In this document: in pieces, positions 1 through 6,297 of the stretch | How the letters are laid out: each line of letters starts with the position of its first letter | Numbering within the stretch: the first letter of the stretch is position 1 | Assembly (NCBI GenBank): GCA_900546635.1 | Contig: URDS01000079.1 | Coordinates: 1 to 9,084 of the forward strand | Origin: an uncultured Eubacteriales bacterium | Lineage (GTDB): Bacteria; Bacillota; Clostridia; Oscillospirales; CAG-272 | DNA: 9,084 nucleotides | Reading direction: 5' to 3' | Position numbers and translations under genes: made by a program | The notes under the pieces: generated by a model | The model's input: the letters and a program-made list of their open reading frames with translations, nothing else | Database searches by the model: none | Told to the model about the DNA's origin: nothing

Positions 1-22
1 GGCACTCGCACGCCCGCAAGGT

Positions 23-55
23 GTTTACAAGGCGGCACATGTCCGCCTTGTAAAC
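23..55. repeat. Perfect 13-bp inverted repeat (hairpin)
   Basis: GTTTACAAGGCGG at 23-35 is followed by the 7-base loop CACATGT and then the exact complement at 43-55. The stem is long and GC-rich at its top. On the plus strand it is followed by A/T-rich sequence rather than an immediate T-run, so it is not a textbook terminator. It could protect or end a transcript arriving from the left. The right-hand copy of the element keeps only the GGCGG/CCGCC part of this stem. Confidence 0.8.
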
Positions 56-99
56 GCATTTTATTTGCAATTTTCACTTTTTTGACAGACTGCGCTCTT
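31..99 (+). repeat. Left copy of inverted intergenic repeat
   Basis: Positions 31-89, read as reverse complement, match 8969-9027 without gaps at 56 of 59 positions; the mismatches are at 39, 57 and 69. With a gap of about five bases (an extra TTCAA in the right copy) the similarity continues to about position 99. The element consists of a GGCGG/CCGCC hairpin, an A/T-rich linker containing ATTTTATTTGC, and the block CACTTTTTTGACAG. It lies beyond the 3' end of birA, just as the right copy lies beyond the 3' end of the helicase gene. The two copies therefore have the same orientation relative to the gene they follow. The likeness is seen directly; calling it a dispersed repeat family is inference from two copies. 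Confidence 0.85.
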
Positions 100-127
100 C
101 AAATTTTATTTGGAGAGCGTTTATCGT
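92..127 (+). terminator. Possible terminator hairpin facing right
   Basis: Bases 92-100 (GCGCTCTTC) can pair with 112-120 (GGAGAGCGT) using two G-U pairs, around an 11-base A/T loop. T-rich sequence (TTATCGTTTT) follows on the plus strand. This would stop transcription entering from the left, converging on birA. In the birA direction the hairpin lacks a downstream T-run, so it is a poor terminator for birA itself. I saw no better birA terminator. Confidence 0.4.
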
Positions 128-162
128 TTTGTTGCTGCGCGTATTGTAGATGAAAAATTTTT

Positions 163-1143
163 TTAAATCGCTGTCTTCGGTTTAATCGAAACTTCGCCCG
201 AGGACAGATGCGCTTCGCCGCCGTCCGTATACCGCACATGCAGGCAAAAGTCATCGTCGATCCCAAGCGCTGTGGCTGCAAGGCATTCCGCCCCCCGCAG
301 CACAAGAATCTCTTGACCGGTCAGCAGACTGCGCCGGCGGTATTCGGCAAGCTGGGTCTCCTTTTCATTGGCGCGGTACAGCATAAAGAAACGGTCTAAA
401 ATGTCAGCCGCAATTTTGCAGCGAATGTCATGCGTCGGTTTGGCGTCAAACAGCGCGCCCGCAATTTTTTGAATGGAGGGCGGAAACCCGTCCGGCGGGG
501 GCGTCATATTGACGCCGATGCCGAGAACGGCGTATTCCAGCCCGCCGCTTTCCAGGTCAAAGGCCCCCTCTGTCAGAATGCCGCAGATTTTTTTGTCGTC
601 CATATACACGTCGTTGACCCATTTGATTTTCGCGGGGCGGTTGGCGGCGGCTTCTGCCGCTTGTGCAACGGCGACCGCCGCACAGGTCGTGATTTGCAGC
701 GCGTCGGCGGCGGACATCTTGGGGCGCAGCAAAATGCTCATATACAGTCCGGTTCCGGCAGGTGAAAAAAAGCTTTTTTCGCTTCTCCCGCGTCCGGCGG
801 TCTGCATTTCGGAAAGCACGACCGTGCCTTCCGGCGCGCCTGAAGCGGCCAGTTCCTTTACGCAGGCGTTGGTCGATTCGGTGCTTTTATATAAAATAAA
901 AGACAGATTTTCGGTTTTGACAAAACTGCGAAGACAGGCTTCCGACAATACGTCGCTGTTTGAGGCGAGGGTATATCCCTCGCGCGTGACCGCGGAAATT
1001 TCATATCCGTCGCGGCGAAGCTCTTCTATGGCTTTCCATATCGCGGTGCGGCTGAGTCCTGTTTGCGCGGCCATCTTTGCGCCGGACAGAGGCGTGCCGC
1101 GGTTTGCTTCCAGCATGGAAAGTACGGTTTCTTTGGTTTTCAT
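163..1143 (-). CDS. birA: Bifunctional biotin-protein ligase / biotin operon repressor BirA
   Basis: Cytoplasmic enzyme that makes biotinyl-5'-AMP from biotin and ATP and transfers biotin to a lysine of biotin-dependent carboxylases or decarboxylases. The 326-residue protein has the repressor-type (class II) layout. A winged helix-turn-helix occupies about residues 1-62, with the recognition region near TGLSRTAIWKAIEEL. The ligase domain follows, with the biotinyl-AMP loop GRGRS (117-121), then FFSPAGTGLY, the KWVND segment (174-178) and DDKKICGILTEG. A small C-terminal SH3-like domain (about 275-326) ends in SSGEVSIKP. The length is normal for class II BirA. I chose ATG at 1143: it overlaps the bioY stop as ATGA and has AGGTGG five bases upstream. 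A GTG at 1152 would add three residues with poorer spacing. Being second in the operon, it should be autoregulated through the operator at 1740-1778. Confidence 0.96.
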   Translation of the reverse strand: MKTKETVLSMLEANRGTPLSGAKMAAQTGLSRTAIWKAIEELRRDGYEISAVTREGYTLASNSDVLSEACLRSFVKTENLSFILYKSTESTNACVKELAASGAPEGTVVLSEMQTAGRGRSEKSFFSPAGTGLYMSILLRPKMSAADALQITTCAAVAVAQAAEAAANRPAKIKWVNDVYMDDKKICGILTEGAFDLESGGLEYAVLGIGVNMTPPPDGFPPSIQKIAGALFDAKPTHDIRCKIAADILDRFFMLYRANEKETQLAEYRRRSLLTGQEILVLRGAECLAATALGIDDDFCLHVRYTDGGEAHLSSGEVSIKPKTAI

Positions 1144-1697
1144 AAAATCCACCTGCCCCCGATTCGCCGCAAACGCCGGACAAGAAAGACAGCCAGCGCA
1201 ATTTTGGCGAGGTCAAACGGAATAAAGGGAAATACGCACTGGGTCAGAATCCAGAGAATGCCGATACTGCCCGTATTTTTGGTATACAAGAAGTAATACC
1301 ATGCGCTTCCGAACGCATAGCATACGATAAGCCCCGCGAGCATGGAGAGAAAGAGCGCGGGAACCGTGTGACCGAAACGGCCGAGGAGCAGTCCGCAGAC
1401 AAGCGAGGCAAAAACAAAACCGACGATGTATCCGCCGGTATTTCCGGCCAGAACGCCGAAGCCGCCGTGAAATCCTGAAAATACCGGCAGGCCGAGCGCG
1501 CCGAGCGCGATATAAACAACTACGGCCAGCGTGCCGCGTTTGGCGCCGAGCAGACCCGCGACAGTAAATACTGCAAACGTTTGCATGGTAAAGGAAACCG
1601 TCGCGGGAACCGTGATCCAGGCGCAAACTGTAATCAGTGCGGCGGCCAGCGCGATTTGCGTCAGATTTTTTACGTGTGAAGTATGGGAATAGCTCAT
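1140..1697 (-). CDS. bioY: BioY, biotin-specific S component of an ECF transporter
   Basis: Integral membrane protein that captures biotin. In group II ECF systems it works with a shared energising module (EcfA, EcfA', EcfT), and some BioY proteins have been reported to work alone. The 185-residue product is almost entirely hydrophobic, with about six predicted membrane helices. It carries typical BioY features: an early VPATVSFTMQTFAVFTVAGLL stretch (about residues 30-50), the GALGLPVFSGFHGG region followed by GNTGGYIVGF, and near the C-terminus FPFIPFDLAKIALA, which is diagnostic of BioY. The start is ATG at 1697 with AGGTG five bases upstream. It is the first gene of a two-gene operon with birA (ATGA overlap), downstream of a promoter embedded in a BirA-type operator. 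No ECF ATPase or T component is present in the window. Confidence 0.95.
   Translation of the reverse strand: MSYSHTSHVKNLTQIALAAALITVCAWITVPATVSFTMQTFAVFTVAGLLGAKRGTLAVVVYIALGALGLPVFSGFHGGFGVLAGNTGGYIVGFVFASLVCGLLLGRFGHTVPALFLSMLAGLIVCYAFGSAWYYFLYTKNTGSIGILWILTQCVFPFIPFDLAKIALAVFLVRRLRRIGGRWIL
1149..1154 (-). promoter_or_regulatory. birA ribosome binding site (decides start)
   Basis: AGGTGG lies inside the 3' end of bioY, five bases before ATG at 1143. It supports that ATG over the in-frame GTG at 1152, which overlaps the site itself. Confidence 0.7.
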
Positions 1698-1720
1698 TTA
1701 AACACCTGCTTTCCGAAAGC

Positions 1721-1749
1721 AGTGTAGCACAAAAGTAAAAAAATGTCAA
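1721..1749 (-). promoter_or_regulatory. bioY-birA promoter
   Basis: On the minus strand a perfect -35 box TTGACA (1749-1744) is followed, after exactly 17 bases, by the -10 box TACACT (1726-1721). The predicted start is about 1714, giving a leader of only about 17 bases before the bioY ATG. The -35 box lies inside one half-site of the palindromic operator, the arrangement expected for repression by blocking RNA polymerase. The start falls inside a small 13-bp palindrome (1708-1720, GCTTTC/GAAAGC arms). Confidence 0.85.
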
Positions 1750-1778
1750 CCTGATTTTAAAAATCAGGTTGACATTTT
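1740..1778. promoter_or_regulatory. Palindromic BirA-type operator (bioO)
   Basis: A perfect 39-bp palindrome centred on base 1759. Its conserved ends, TGTCAACC (1744-1751) and GGTTGACA (1767-1774), are separated by 15 bases. BirA operators in many bacteria follow TTGTNAACC, a spacer of about 14-16 bases, then GGTTNACAA. The arms and spacing here fit, with A/C substitutions in the outer bases. Position upstream of bioY-birA, and overlap with the -35 box, make regulation by the BirA encoded here very likely. On the minus strand the stem is followed by seven T residues, so it might also act as a terminator. Confidence 0.85.
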
Positions 1779-1821
1779 GAGGGAATAACCATTTGAAACC
1801 ATTTGTCAACCGAACATATGG

Positions 1822-1864
1822 AAAAAGCGCTTCCTTTTCTGATGAGAAAACCAAAAGGCAGCGC
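1822..1864 (-). terminator. Rho-independent terminator after corA
   Basis: On the minus strand GCGCTGCCTTTT (1864-1853) pairs with AAAAGGAAGCGC (1838-1827) over 12 positions with a single G/A mismatch. The loop is 14 bases and a TTTTT run follows (1826-1822). It lies about 115 bases beyond the corA stop and before the bioY promoter, so it should separate the five-gene operon from bioY-birA. The 115 bases between the corA stop and the hairpin hold no convincing gene. Confidence 0.75.
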
Positions 1865-1979
1865 CTGTGTTTTGAAAATGCAGATAAGAAAGCACCGGAA
1901 ACGAAGAAATTGAAAGGCTAACAACTGGCTGCGGCGAAAGATGAAAACGCATCCATGATTTCTCTTCCGTTTTCGTTGA

Positions 1980-2825
1980 CTACAGCCATTTTTTGTGCTT
2001 GAAATACCATATCAGTACAGAGACAATTCCGATACTTGCCGCGATGATTGCAGGATACCCGTATTGAGAATGCAGTTCCGGCATATGAATAAAATTCATT
2101 CCATACCAGCCGACAAGCAGTGTGAGCGGCAGAAAGATAGCCGTGATGACCGTAAACACTTTCATCAGGTCATTTTGCTGGATGGAGAGTTGTGCCTGAT
2201 AGGTTTCCTGCATCTGACTCACAATATCCTGCAAATTGCAGACTTTATTTAAATATCGGTCGGTTCTTGCACCGAGAATAGTCAGGCGTTTGATTGCCTG
2301 TGCGGAGATAAGATGATTATCGGCAAGCAGGATTTCATCAAAAATTGCATCTATCTGTTCGTAATAATGCTTTAACCGCAACAGTTCCTGTCGCTTTGAA
2401 ATAACCGCTGTTGCCGCATTGTCCAGCTTCCCGGAGAGAAGCGCGGTTACCAAAGTATTGATTTCCGCTTCGAATCTGTCCAGATAATCCATATCTCCAT
2501 GAAGTAGTCGAATAAAAAAGTGACAAAGTATATGCTCGTTTTTTCCTGGGGTTTCGGTTGTCAGTTCTTCGATAACTTCGGAACAATATTGATAGGCAAT
2601 AGCGTCTTTGCAGATTAAAAGCAGATCATTTGCGTCCATGTAAATTAAAATCCGCGAGACTTCTTTTCGTTCGCTGTGTATATCATACCAATCAACTGCC
2701 AAAAGATTAAAGGTATCAAAGCTTTCAAAACCTTCGATTTGACTTTCTCCGATATACCGAAAAGCATCAGCCTCCATATGAGAGGCTACCTCGGATATAC
2801 GGTCAAATAAAATCACTTCTTGCAT
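1980..2825 (-). CDS. corA: CorA-family divalent cation channel
   Basis: CorA proteins form pentameric inner-membrane channels, usually for Mg2+ (sometimes Co2+, Ni2+ or Zn2+). This 281-residue product has an N-terminal cytoplasmic alpha/beta domain (about 1-85) and a long, charged helical region (about 95-220). Two C-terminal membrane helices (about 222-240 and 257-275) follow, with the signature WYGMNF right after the first (GMN at 242-244), and a basic tail FKHKKWL. It is slightly shorter than the 316-residue E. coli type, as is common for Gram-positive paralogues. ATG at 2825 is preferred; an adjacent TTG at 2828 is possible. AAAGGA in the last codons of the preceding gene serves as ribosome binding site. 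It is last in the operon, with a five-base gap after DUF896. Two hand-counted 60-base lines gave 37-38% GC, well below neighbouring genes. The transported ion cannot be read from sequence. Confidence 0.92.
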   Translation of the reverse strand: MQEVILFDRISEVASHMEADAFRYIGESQIEGFESFDTFNLLAVDWYDIHSERKEVSRILIYMDANDLLLICKDAIAYQYCSEVIEELTTETPGKNEHILCHFFIRLLHGDMDYLDRFEAEINTLVTALLSGKLDNAATAVISKRQELLRLKHYYEQIDAIFDEILLADNHLISAQAIKRLTILGARTDRYLNKVCNLQDIVSQMQETYQAQLSIQQNDLMKVFTVITAIFLPLTLLVGWYGMNFIHMPELHSQYGYPAIIAASIGIVSVLIWYFKHKKWL

Positions 2826-2830
2826 CAAAT

Positions 2831-3037
2831 TCAGTCCTTTTTCTTTTTCAGGGGTTCGATGCTGCCGTCCGGCCGTTTAATGACCGTATGTTCCAGCGTT
2901 TTGCCGAAAGAGGCGCGGATTTCGCCGATATATTCGCCGCGGAGATAGGCCTGTTCTTCTTTTTCTGCTTCGGTCAGACCGGTATCGCGCGCTTTTCTGG
3001 CCAGAAAGTTGATGCGGTCGATTTTTTCCCGCGTCAT
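2831..3037 (-). CDS. DUF896 (YnzC/UPF0291) small protein
   Basis: A 68-residue, highly charged, probably cytoplasmic protein. The pattern I-x-R-I-N-x-L-A-x-K-A (residues 6-16), then LTEAEKEEQAYLRGEYI (20-36) and a region near RASFGKTLEHT, match the DUF896 family. The Bacillus subtilis member YnzC folds as a small helical hairpin. Its function is not firmly established; the B. subtilis gene sits beside the SOS cell-division gene yneA. The C-terminus is lysine-rich (KKKKD), and its codons double as the corA ribosome binding site. ATG at 3037 has AGGAG eight bases upstream and overlaps the aminotransferase stop as ATGA, which suggests translational coupling. Confidence 0.88.
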   Translation of the reverse strand: MTREKIDRINFLARKARDTGLTEAEKEEQAYLRGEYIGEIRASFGKTLEHTVIKRPDGSIEPLKKKKD

Positions 3038-4203
3038 GCTCGGCGCTCCTTTACAAATTCTTCCAGCCGGTCGAGCGCGATTTCCAGATGCTCGATTGCG
3101 TATGCGTAGGAGATACGGGCAAATCCCTCGCTGCCCGAACCAAACGCGCTGCCCGGCACAATGGCGATCTTTTTTTCTTCAATCAAACGCTCGCAAAATT
3201 CGTCGCTGGTCATTCCAAACCCGTCTATACAGGGAAAAACATAAAATGCGCCTTCCGGTTCAAAGCAATCAAGCCCCATGTTTCTCAGACGTTTCAGGAC
3301 ATATGTACGCCGAAAATTATACTGTTCTTTCATACGCTGAATGTCTTCGTCACCGTGATTGACCGCCTCGACCCCCGCAAACTGTGAGGCTGTGGAGGCG
3401 CACATGATCGCGTATTGATGAAGCTTTAGCATTTGCTTGATGACCGGTGCGGGCGCGGCGATATACCCCAGCCGCCAGCCGGTCATGGCATAGGCTTTGG
3501 AAAAACCGTTGACCACGATGGTACGCTCTTTCATGTTTTCAAGCGAAGCGATGGAGCAGTGCGGCGCGTTGTAGGTCAGTTCGGCGTAGATTTCGTCCGA
3601 GATAATAAAAAAGTCGCGCGTTTTGAGTACGGGGAGCAGCGCTTCCAGATCCTCGCGCGTCATGACTGCGCCGGTTGGATTGTTCGGATAGGAGAGCACG
3701 AGCGCTTTGGTCCGTTCTGTAATCAGAGGACGCAGCTTTTCAGGGGTGATTTTGAAACGATCCTCCACCTTTGTATACAGCGGTACCGGAACGCCGCCCA
3801 TCATTTTAATCAGCGGCGCATAGCAGACAAAGCAGGGTTCGGGCACGATAACCTCGTCGCCGGGGTCCAGAATGGAACGAAAAGCCATATCAATGGCCTC
3901 GCTGCCGCCTACCGTGACAAAGATTTCATCCGCGCCGCGGTAATGGAGATCAAAACGGCGTGAAAGATAGGCGGAAATGCCCTCGCGGAGTTCGGGCAGG
4001 CCGCTGTTGGAGGTATAGTAGGTCTTATTTTTTGTGATCGATTCCACAGCGGCATTGGAAATATGATAAGGCGTTGGAAAATCGGGCTGCCCAACGGTCA
4101 GCGAAATGACATCCTTGCGGTCGCCCAGCATGTCAAAAAATTTGCGTATGCCCGATGGTTTGATGGTCTGCACCTTTTCAGACAGTAGCTTTCCGTATTC
4201 CAT
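3034..4203 (-). CDS. PLP-dependent class I/II aminotransferase
   Basis: Cytoplasmic fold-type I aminotransferase that moves an amino group between an amino acid and a 2-oxo acid using pyridoxal phosphate. At 389 residues the length is normal. Visible landmarks are VGQPDFPTP (37-45, substrate gate), GGSEAI (99-104, phosphate binding), SYPNNPTGAV with N175, SDEIYAEL with D203 and Y206, the Schiff-base lysine K236 in NGFSKAYAMTGWRLGY, and the carboxylate-binding arginine R363 in FARISY. The pattern resembles the PatA/AraT-like group (aromatic or aspartate-type substrates), but specificity cannot be read safely, so no symbol is given. ATG at 4203 overlaps the lrp-like stop as TGATG. The only purine-rich site (GAGG) is 12 bases away, so translation probably depends on coupling. 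Regulator plus aminotransferase is a frequent pairing in Firmicutes. Confidence 0.95.
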   Translation of the reverse strand: MEYGKLLSEKVQTIKPSGIRKFFDMLGDRKDVISLTVGQPDFPTPYHISNAAVESITKNKTYYTSNSGLPELREGISAYLSRRFDLHYRGADEIFVTVGGSEAIDMAFRSILDPGDEVIVPEPCFVCYAPLIKMMGGVPVPLYTKVEDRFKITPEKLRPLITERTKALVLSYPNNPTGAVMTREDLEALLPVLKTRDFFIISDEIYAELTYNAPHCSIASLENMKERTIVVNGFSKAYAMTGWRLGYIAAPAPVIKQMLKLHQYAIMCASTASQFAGVEAVNHGDEDIQRMKEQYNFRRTYVLKRLRNMGLDCFEPEGAFYVFPCIDGFGMTSDEFCERLIEEKKIAIVPGSAFGSGSEGFARISYAYAIEHLEIALDRLEEFVKERRA

Positions 4204-4682
4204 CAGTTGCAGTTGCCTCGCTCGTCAAAGCTGACCGGTCCGTAAATGACGCCTTTATCCTTGTATTTGCGCAGAACGAAATGCGTCGAGGTGGAGAGCA
4301 CGGCCTCCAGCGGCGCGAGGCGCTGGGCGACAAAGAGCGCAACCTCGCGGATCGTTTTGCCCTCCAGAATCACGCACAGATCATAGGCGCCGGACATCAA
4401 ATAGACGCTCTGCACCTCCGGATAGTTGTAAATACGCTCGGCAATGGCGTCAAAGCCGCGGTTGTACTGGGGCGTGACTTTCAGTTCGATCAGCGCGGTC
4501 GCGTATTCGCGGTCAGTTTTGTCCCAGTCTATAATGGCCTTGTAGCCGAGGATCACGCCCTCCGTTTCAAATTTTTCGATCAGCGCTTTCATTTCGCCCT
4601 CTTCCTTGGAGAGCATCAGCGAAAGCTGCTTTGCGGTCAGCCTGCCGTCCTGTTCTAAAAGCTCAAGAATCTTTTTATCCAT
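4203..4682 (-). CDS. Lrp/AsnC-family transcriptional regulator
   Basis: A 159-residue DNA-binding regulator of the leucine-responsive/AsnC family. These bind DNA as dimers or octamers and usually sense an amino acid. An N-terminal helix-turn-helix (about residues 1-50: MDKKILELLEQDGRLTAKQL, then LSKEEGEMKALIEKFETEGVILGY) is followed by a ligand-binding RAM domain (about 62-140). Recognisable in that domain are the segment VQSVYLMSGAYDLCVILEG and the last strand near TSTHFVLRKYK. The start is ATG at 4682: it opens with the usual MDxxIL sequence and has AGGAAG seven bases upstream. An upstream in-frame extension to 4745 would add 21 residues unlike the family. It overlaps the MutS-like gene by 8 bases and the aminotransferase by 1 base. 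Likely targets are its own operon and the aminotransferase, by inference from position. Confidence 0.93.
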   Translation of the reverse strand: MDKKILELLEQDGRLTAKQLSLMLSKEEGEMKALIEKFETEGVILGYKAIIDWDKTDREYATALIELKVTPQYNRGFDAIAERIYNYPEVQSVYLMSGAYDLCVILEGKTIREVALFVAQRLAPLEAVLSTSTHFVLRKYKDKGVIYGPVSFDERGNCN

Positions 4683-6297
4683 GACTGTTCTTCCTTTCGA
4701 TTGTGTCGGTGATTTTTTCGAGGGAAAGCCCGTATTTTTCGGCAATGTCTTTCGCGTAGGATTTTCCGTCCGGTGCCTGGCGCAGAATTTTAAATGAACG
4801 CGCGCCGTCGCTCTCTATTTTTGCGGTGAGCGTATCCAGCTTTGCGCCGCCGAACGCGGCGGATTCCGCGTTGAGTTCGTCCGCGCGCGCCGCAAGCGCA
4901 TGCAGGTGCGTGGAGAACAGCGTGCGGCATCCGATTTTGGCAAATCCAAGCAGCACTTCGGCCGCGATATAGGCGGCTTCGTAGGCGCCTGTGGAGGAGA
5001 GCGATTCGTCCAGCAGGATAATGGATTGATCGGTGCAGTGCTCAAAAATGCTGTTCAGACGCGCGCATTCCTCGCCGAGTCTGCCCTTGTCTACCGTATC
5101 GCCGCTCTCGGTCGGAAAATGCGTATAGATCCCGTCGGCGGGACTGAACACAAAACTGCGCGCCGGAACAAGCATGCCAAGCTGGCAGAATGCCGCCGCA
5201 AGTCCCACGGCGCAGGTGATAACGCTCTTTCCGCCGCGGTTCGGGCCGGTGAGAATGAAAATGCGGCCGTTTTCGTCGAATGCAAAGTCGTTTTCCACGC
5301 TCGGCCCCTCAATCGCCAGCGCCACCGCGGGATTGTAGATGCCGTCTGCCGAAAAAGCCTTTTCCGATGAGGGGCGCAGCTTTGGCGTACAGAGCGGAAG
5401 ACCGCGGCTTTGCAGCGCTTCCATCAGGCGGGTAGCGCAGATCATAAATTCGATTTCGGGCATAACTTCAAGCAGAAAATTTGCGTTGTCCAGAACATAG
5501 GACTGCACAAGCTTTTTCCACGAGCGCACCGAGCTTTTGAATACGTCGTTGATGGCTGCGTTGATCGCGATGCTCATGGCCGTTTTCTGGTTGTCGTTTT
5601 GCCCTCTGGCAAAAGGCGTCAGCGGCGCGATCAGCGTGTACTCGTCTTTTGCAAAGCTCATGCGCAGGATTTTGTCGATGGTATCGCCCGATTTGAACGG
5701 CTTTGGGTTGATGGAGAGCACGCCGCACCGGTCGGCGCGCAGGGTCGAATCGAGATTGACGCCGATGGTGATGCTTTTGATGTCGCGGACGCGATTGGTC
5801 AGTTCGCTGAGCTTTTCGTTCAGTTCCTTATAGTAATCGCTCGTAGATATTTTTTCTATATAGTCGCACAGAGACAAAAAAGCCGGACTTTTCAGCTTGC
5901 CGCGCACCGCCGTGAGTCCCGCGTGCAGGATTTCTATGGCGGATATGTAGAGTTCCACCTCGGAGAGGGAGAGCAGATATTCGTCTGTCGTGCGGTCGGC
6001 GGCCGCGCTCATGCGGCGCAGTTCGTTGATGTCCGAAAGTACGGGCAGTACTTTGACAAAGGTTTCGGAGATTTCCGGGCAGCGGAGCATATCTGCAAAA
6101 TTCTGCGTTCTGTATTCAATCACGTCGTTGTCGGCCGTGAAATAATCACAGAGCGAACTGTTTTTGAGTTTGATCATACCGCCAAGTCCGAGACTGTCTG
6201 CGGTCTCCTCTGAGATGGCGGGACGATTGCTCTGTACTGCGTGCTGCTGGCGCAAAGCCCGCGTAGGATAAAGCAGGCTGAAGTTGTATTCTTCCAT
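4675..6297 (-). CDS. MutS-family ATPase lacking mismatch-recognition domain
   Basis: A 540-residue protein whose C-terminal third is a MutS-type ABC ATPase. Walker A is GPNRGGKS (351-358), where MutS has GPNMGGKS. The segment DTVDKGRLGEECARLNSIF (400-418) corresponds to the ABC signature region. Walker B is IILLDES (426-432, D430/E431), and STHLHAL follows (462-468) with the switch histidine. The tail GKSYAKDIAEKYGL (511-524) resembles the MutS GxSYGxxVA motif. Residues 1-340 are largely helical and look like a diverged core/lever region. There is no N-terminal mismatch-binding domain with Phe-x-Glu, and no Smr or KOW region as in MutS2. The family's DExGRGT is replaced by DESLSSTGA. DNA repair or recombination is possible but unproven. 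ATG at 6297 has AGGAG six bases upstream. It is first in a five-gene operon and divergent from a helicase. Confidence 0.88.
   Translation of the reverse strand: MEEYNFSLLYPTRALRQQHAVQSNRPAISEETADSLGLGGMIKLKNSSLCDYFTADNDVIEYRTQNFADMLRCPEISETFVKVLPVLSDINELRRMSAAADRTTDEYLLSLSEVELYISAIEILHAGLTAVRGKLKSPAFLSLCDYIEKISTSDYYKELNEKLSELTNRVRDIKSITIGVNLDSTLRADRCGVLSINPKPFKSGDTIDKILRMSFAKDEYTLIAPLTPFARGQNDNQKTAMSIAINAAINDVFKSSVRSWKKLVQSYVLDNANFLLEVMPEIEFMICATRLMEALQSRGLPLCTPKLRPSSEKAFSADGIYNPAVALAIEGPSVENDFAFDENGRIFILTGPNRGGKSVITCAVGLAAAFCQLGMLVPARSFVFSPADGIYTHFPTESGDTVDKGRLGEECARLNSIFEHCTDQSIILLDESLSSTGAYEAAYIAAEVLLGFAKIGCRTLFSTHLHALAARADELNAESAAFGGAKLDTLTAKIESDGARSFKILRQAPDGKSYAKDIAEKYGLSLEKITDTIERKNSHG
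4690..4695 (-). promoter_or_regulatory. Ribosome binding site deciding the Lrp start
   Basis: AGGAAG lies seven bases before ATG at 4682, within the last codons of the MutS-like gene. It supports the 159-residue protein over the longer in-frame reading. Confidence 0.65.

Noticed and set aside
23..55. TTGTAAAC/GTTTACAA in the left repeat as a second BirA operator
   Set aside because: The half-sites face the wrong way for bioO, the site lies downstream of birA, and the sequence belongs to a repeat also found after the helicase gene.
473..1225. Long plus-strand open frame opposite birA (about 250 codons)
   Set aside because: It lies wholly antisense to birA and the end of bioY, has no family resemblance, and is explained by the codon structure of the real genes.
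1810..1823. CGAACATATG resembling a Gram-positive LexA (SOS) box
   Set aside because: Only the left half matches; the right half reads GGAA rather than TTCG, and it is not placed at a promoter.
1911..1952. Minus-strand 12-codon frame reading MDAFSSFAAASC as a small peptide
   Set aside because: Too short to support, its ribosome site is doubtful, and it lies in the AT-rich spacer before the terminator.
5410..6213. Long plus-strand open frame opposite the MutS-like gene (about 267 codons)
   Set aside because: It is antisense to a gene with clear ATPase motifs, has Cys/His/Arg-rich composition typical of shadow frames, and has no convincing ribosome site.
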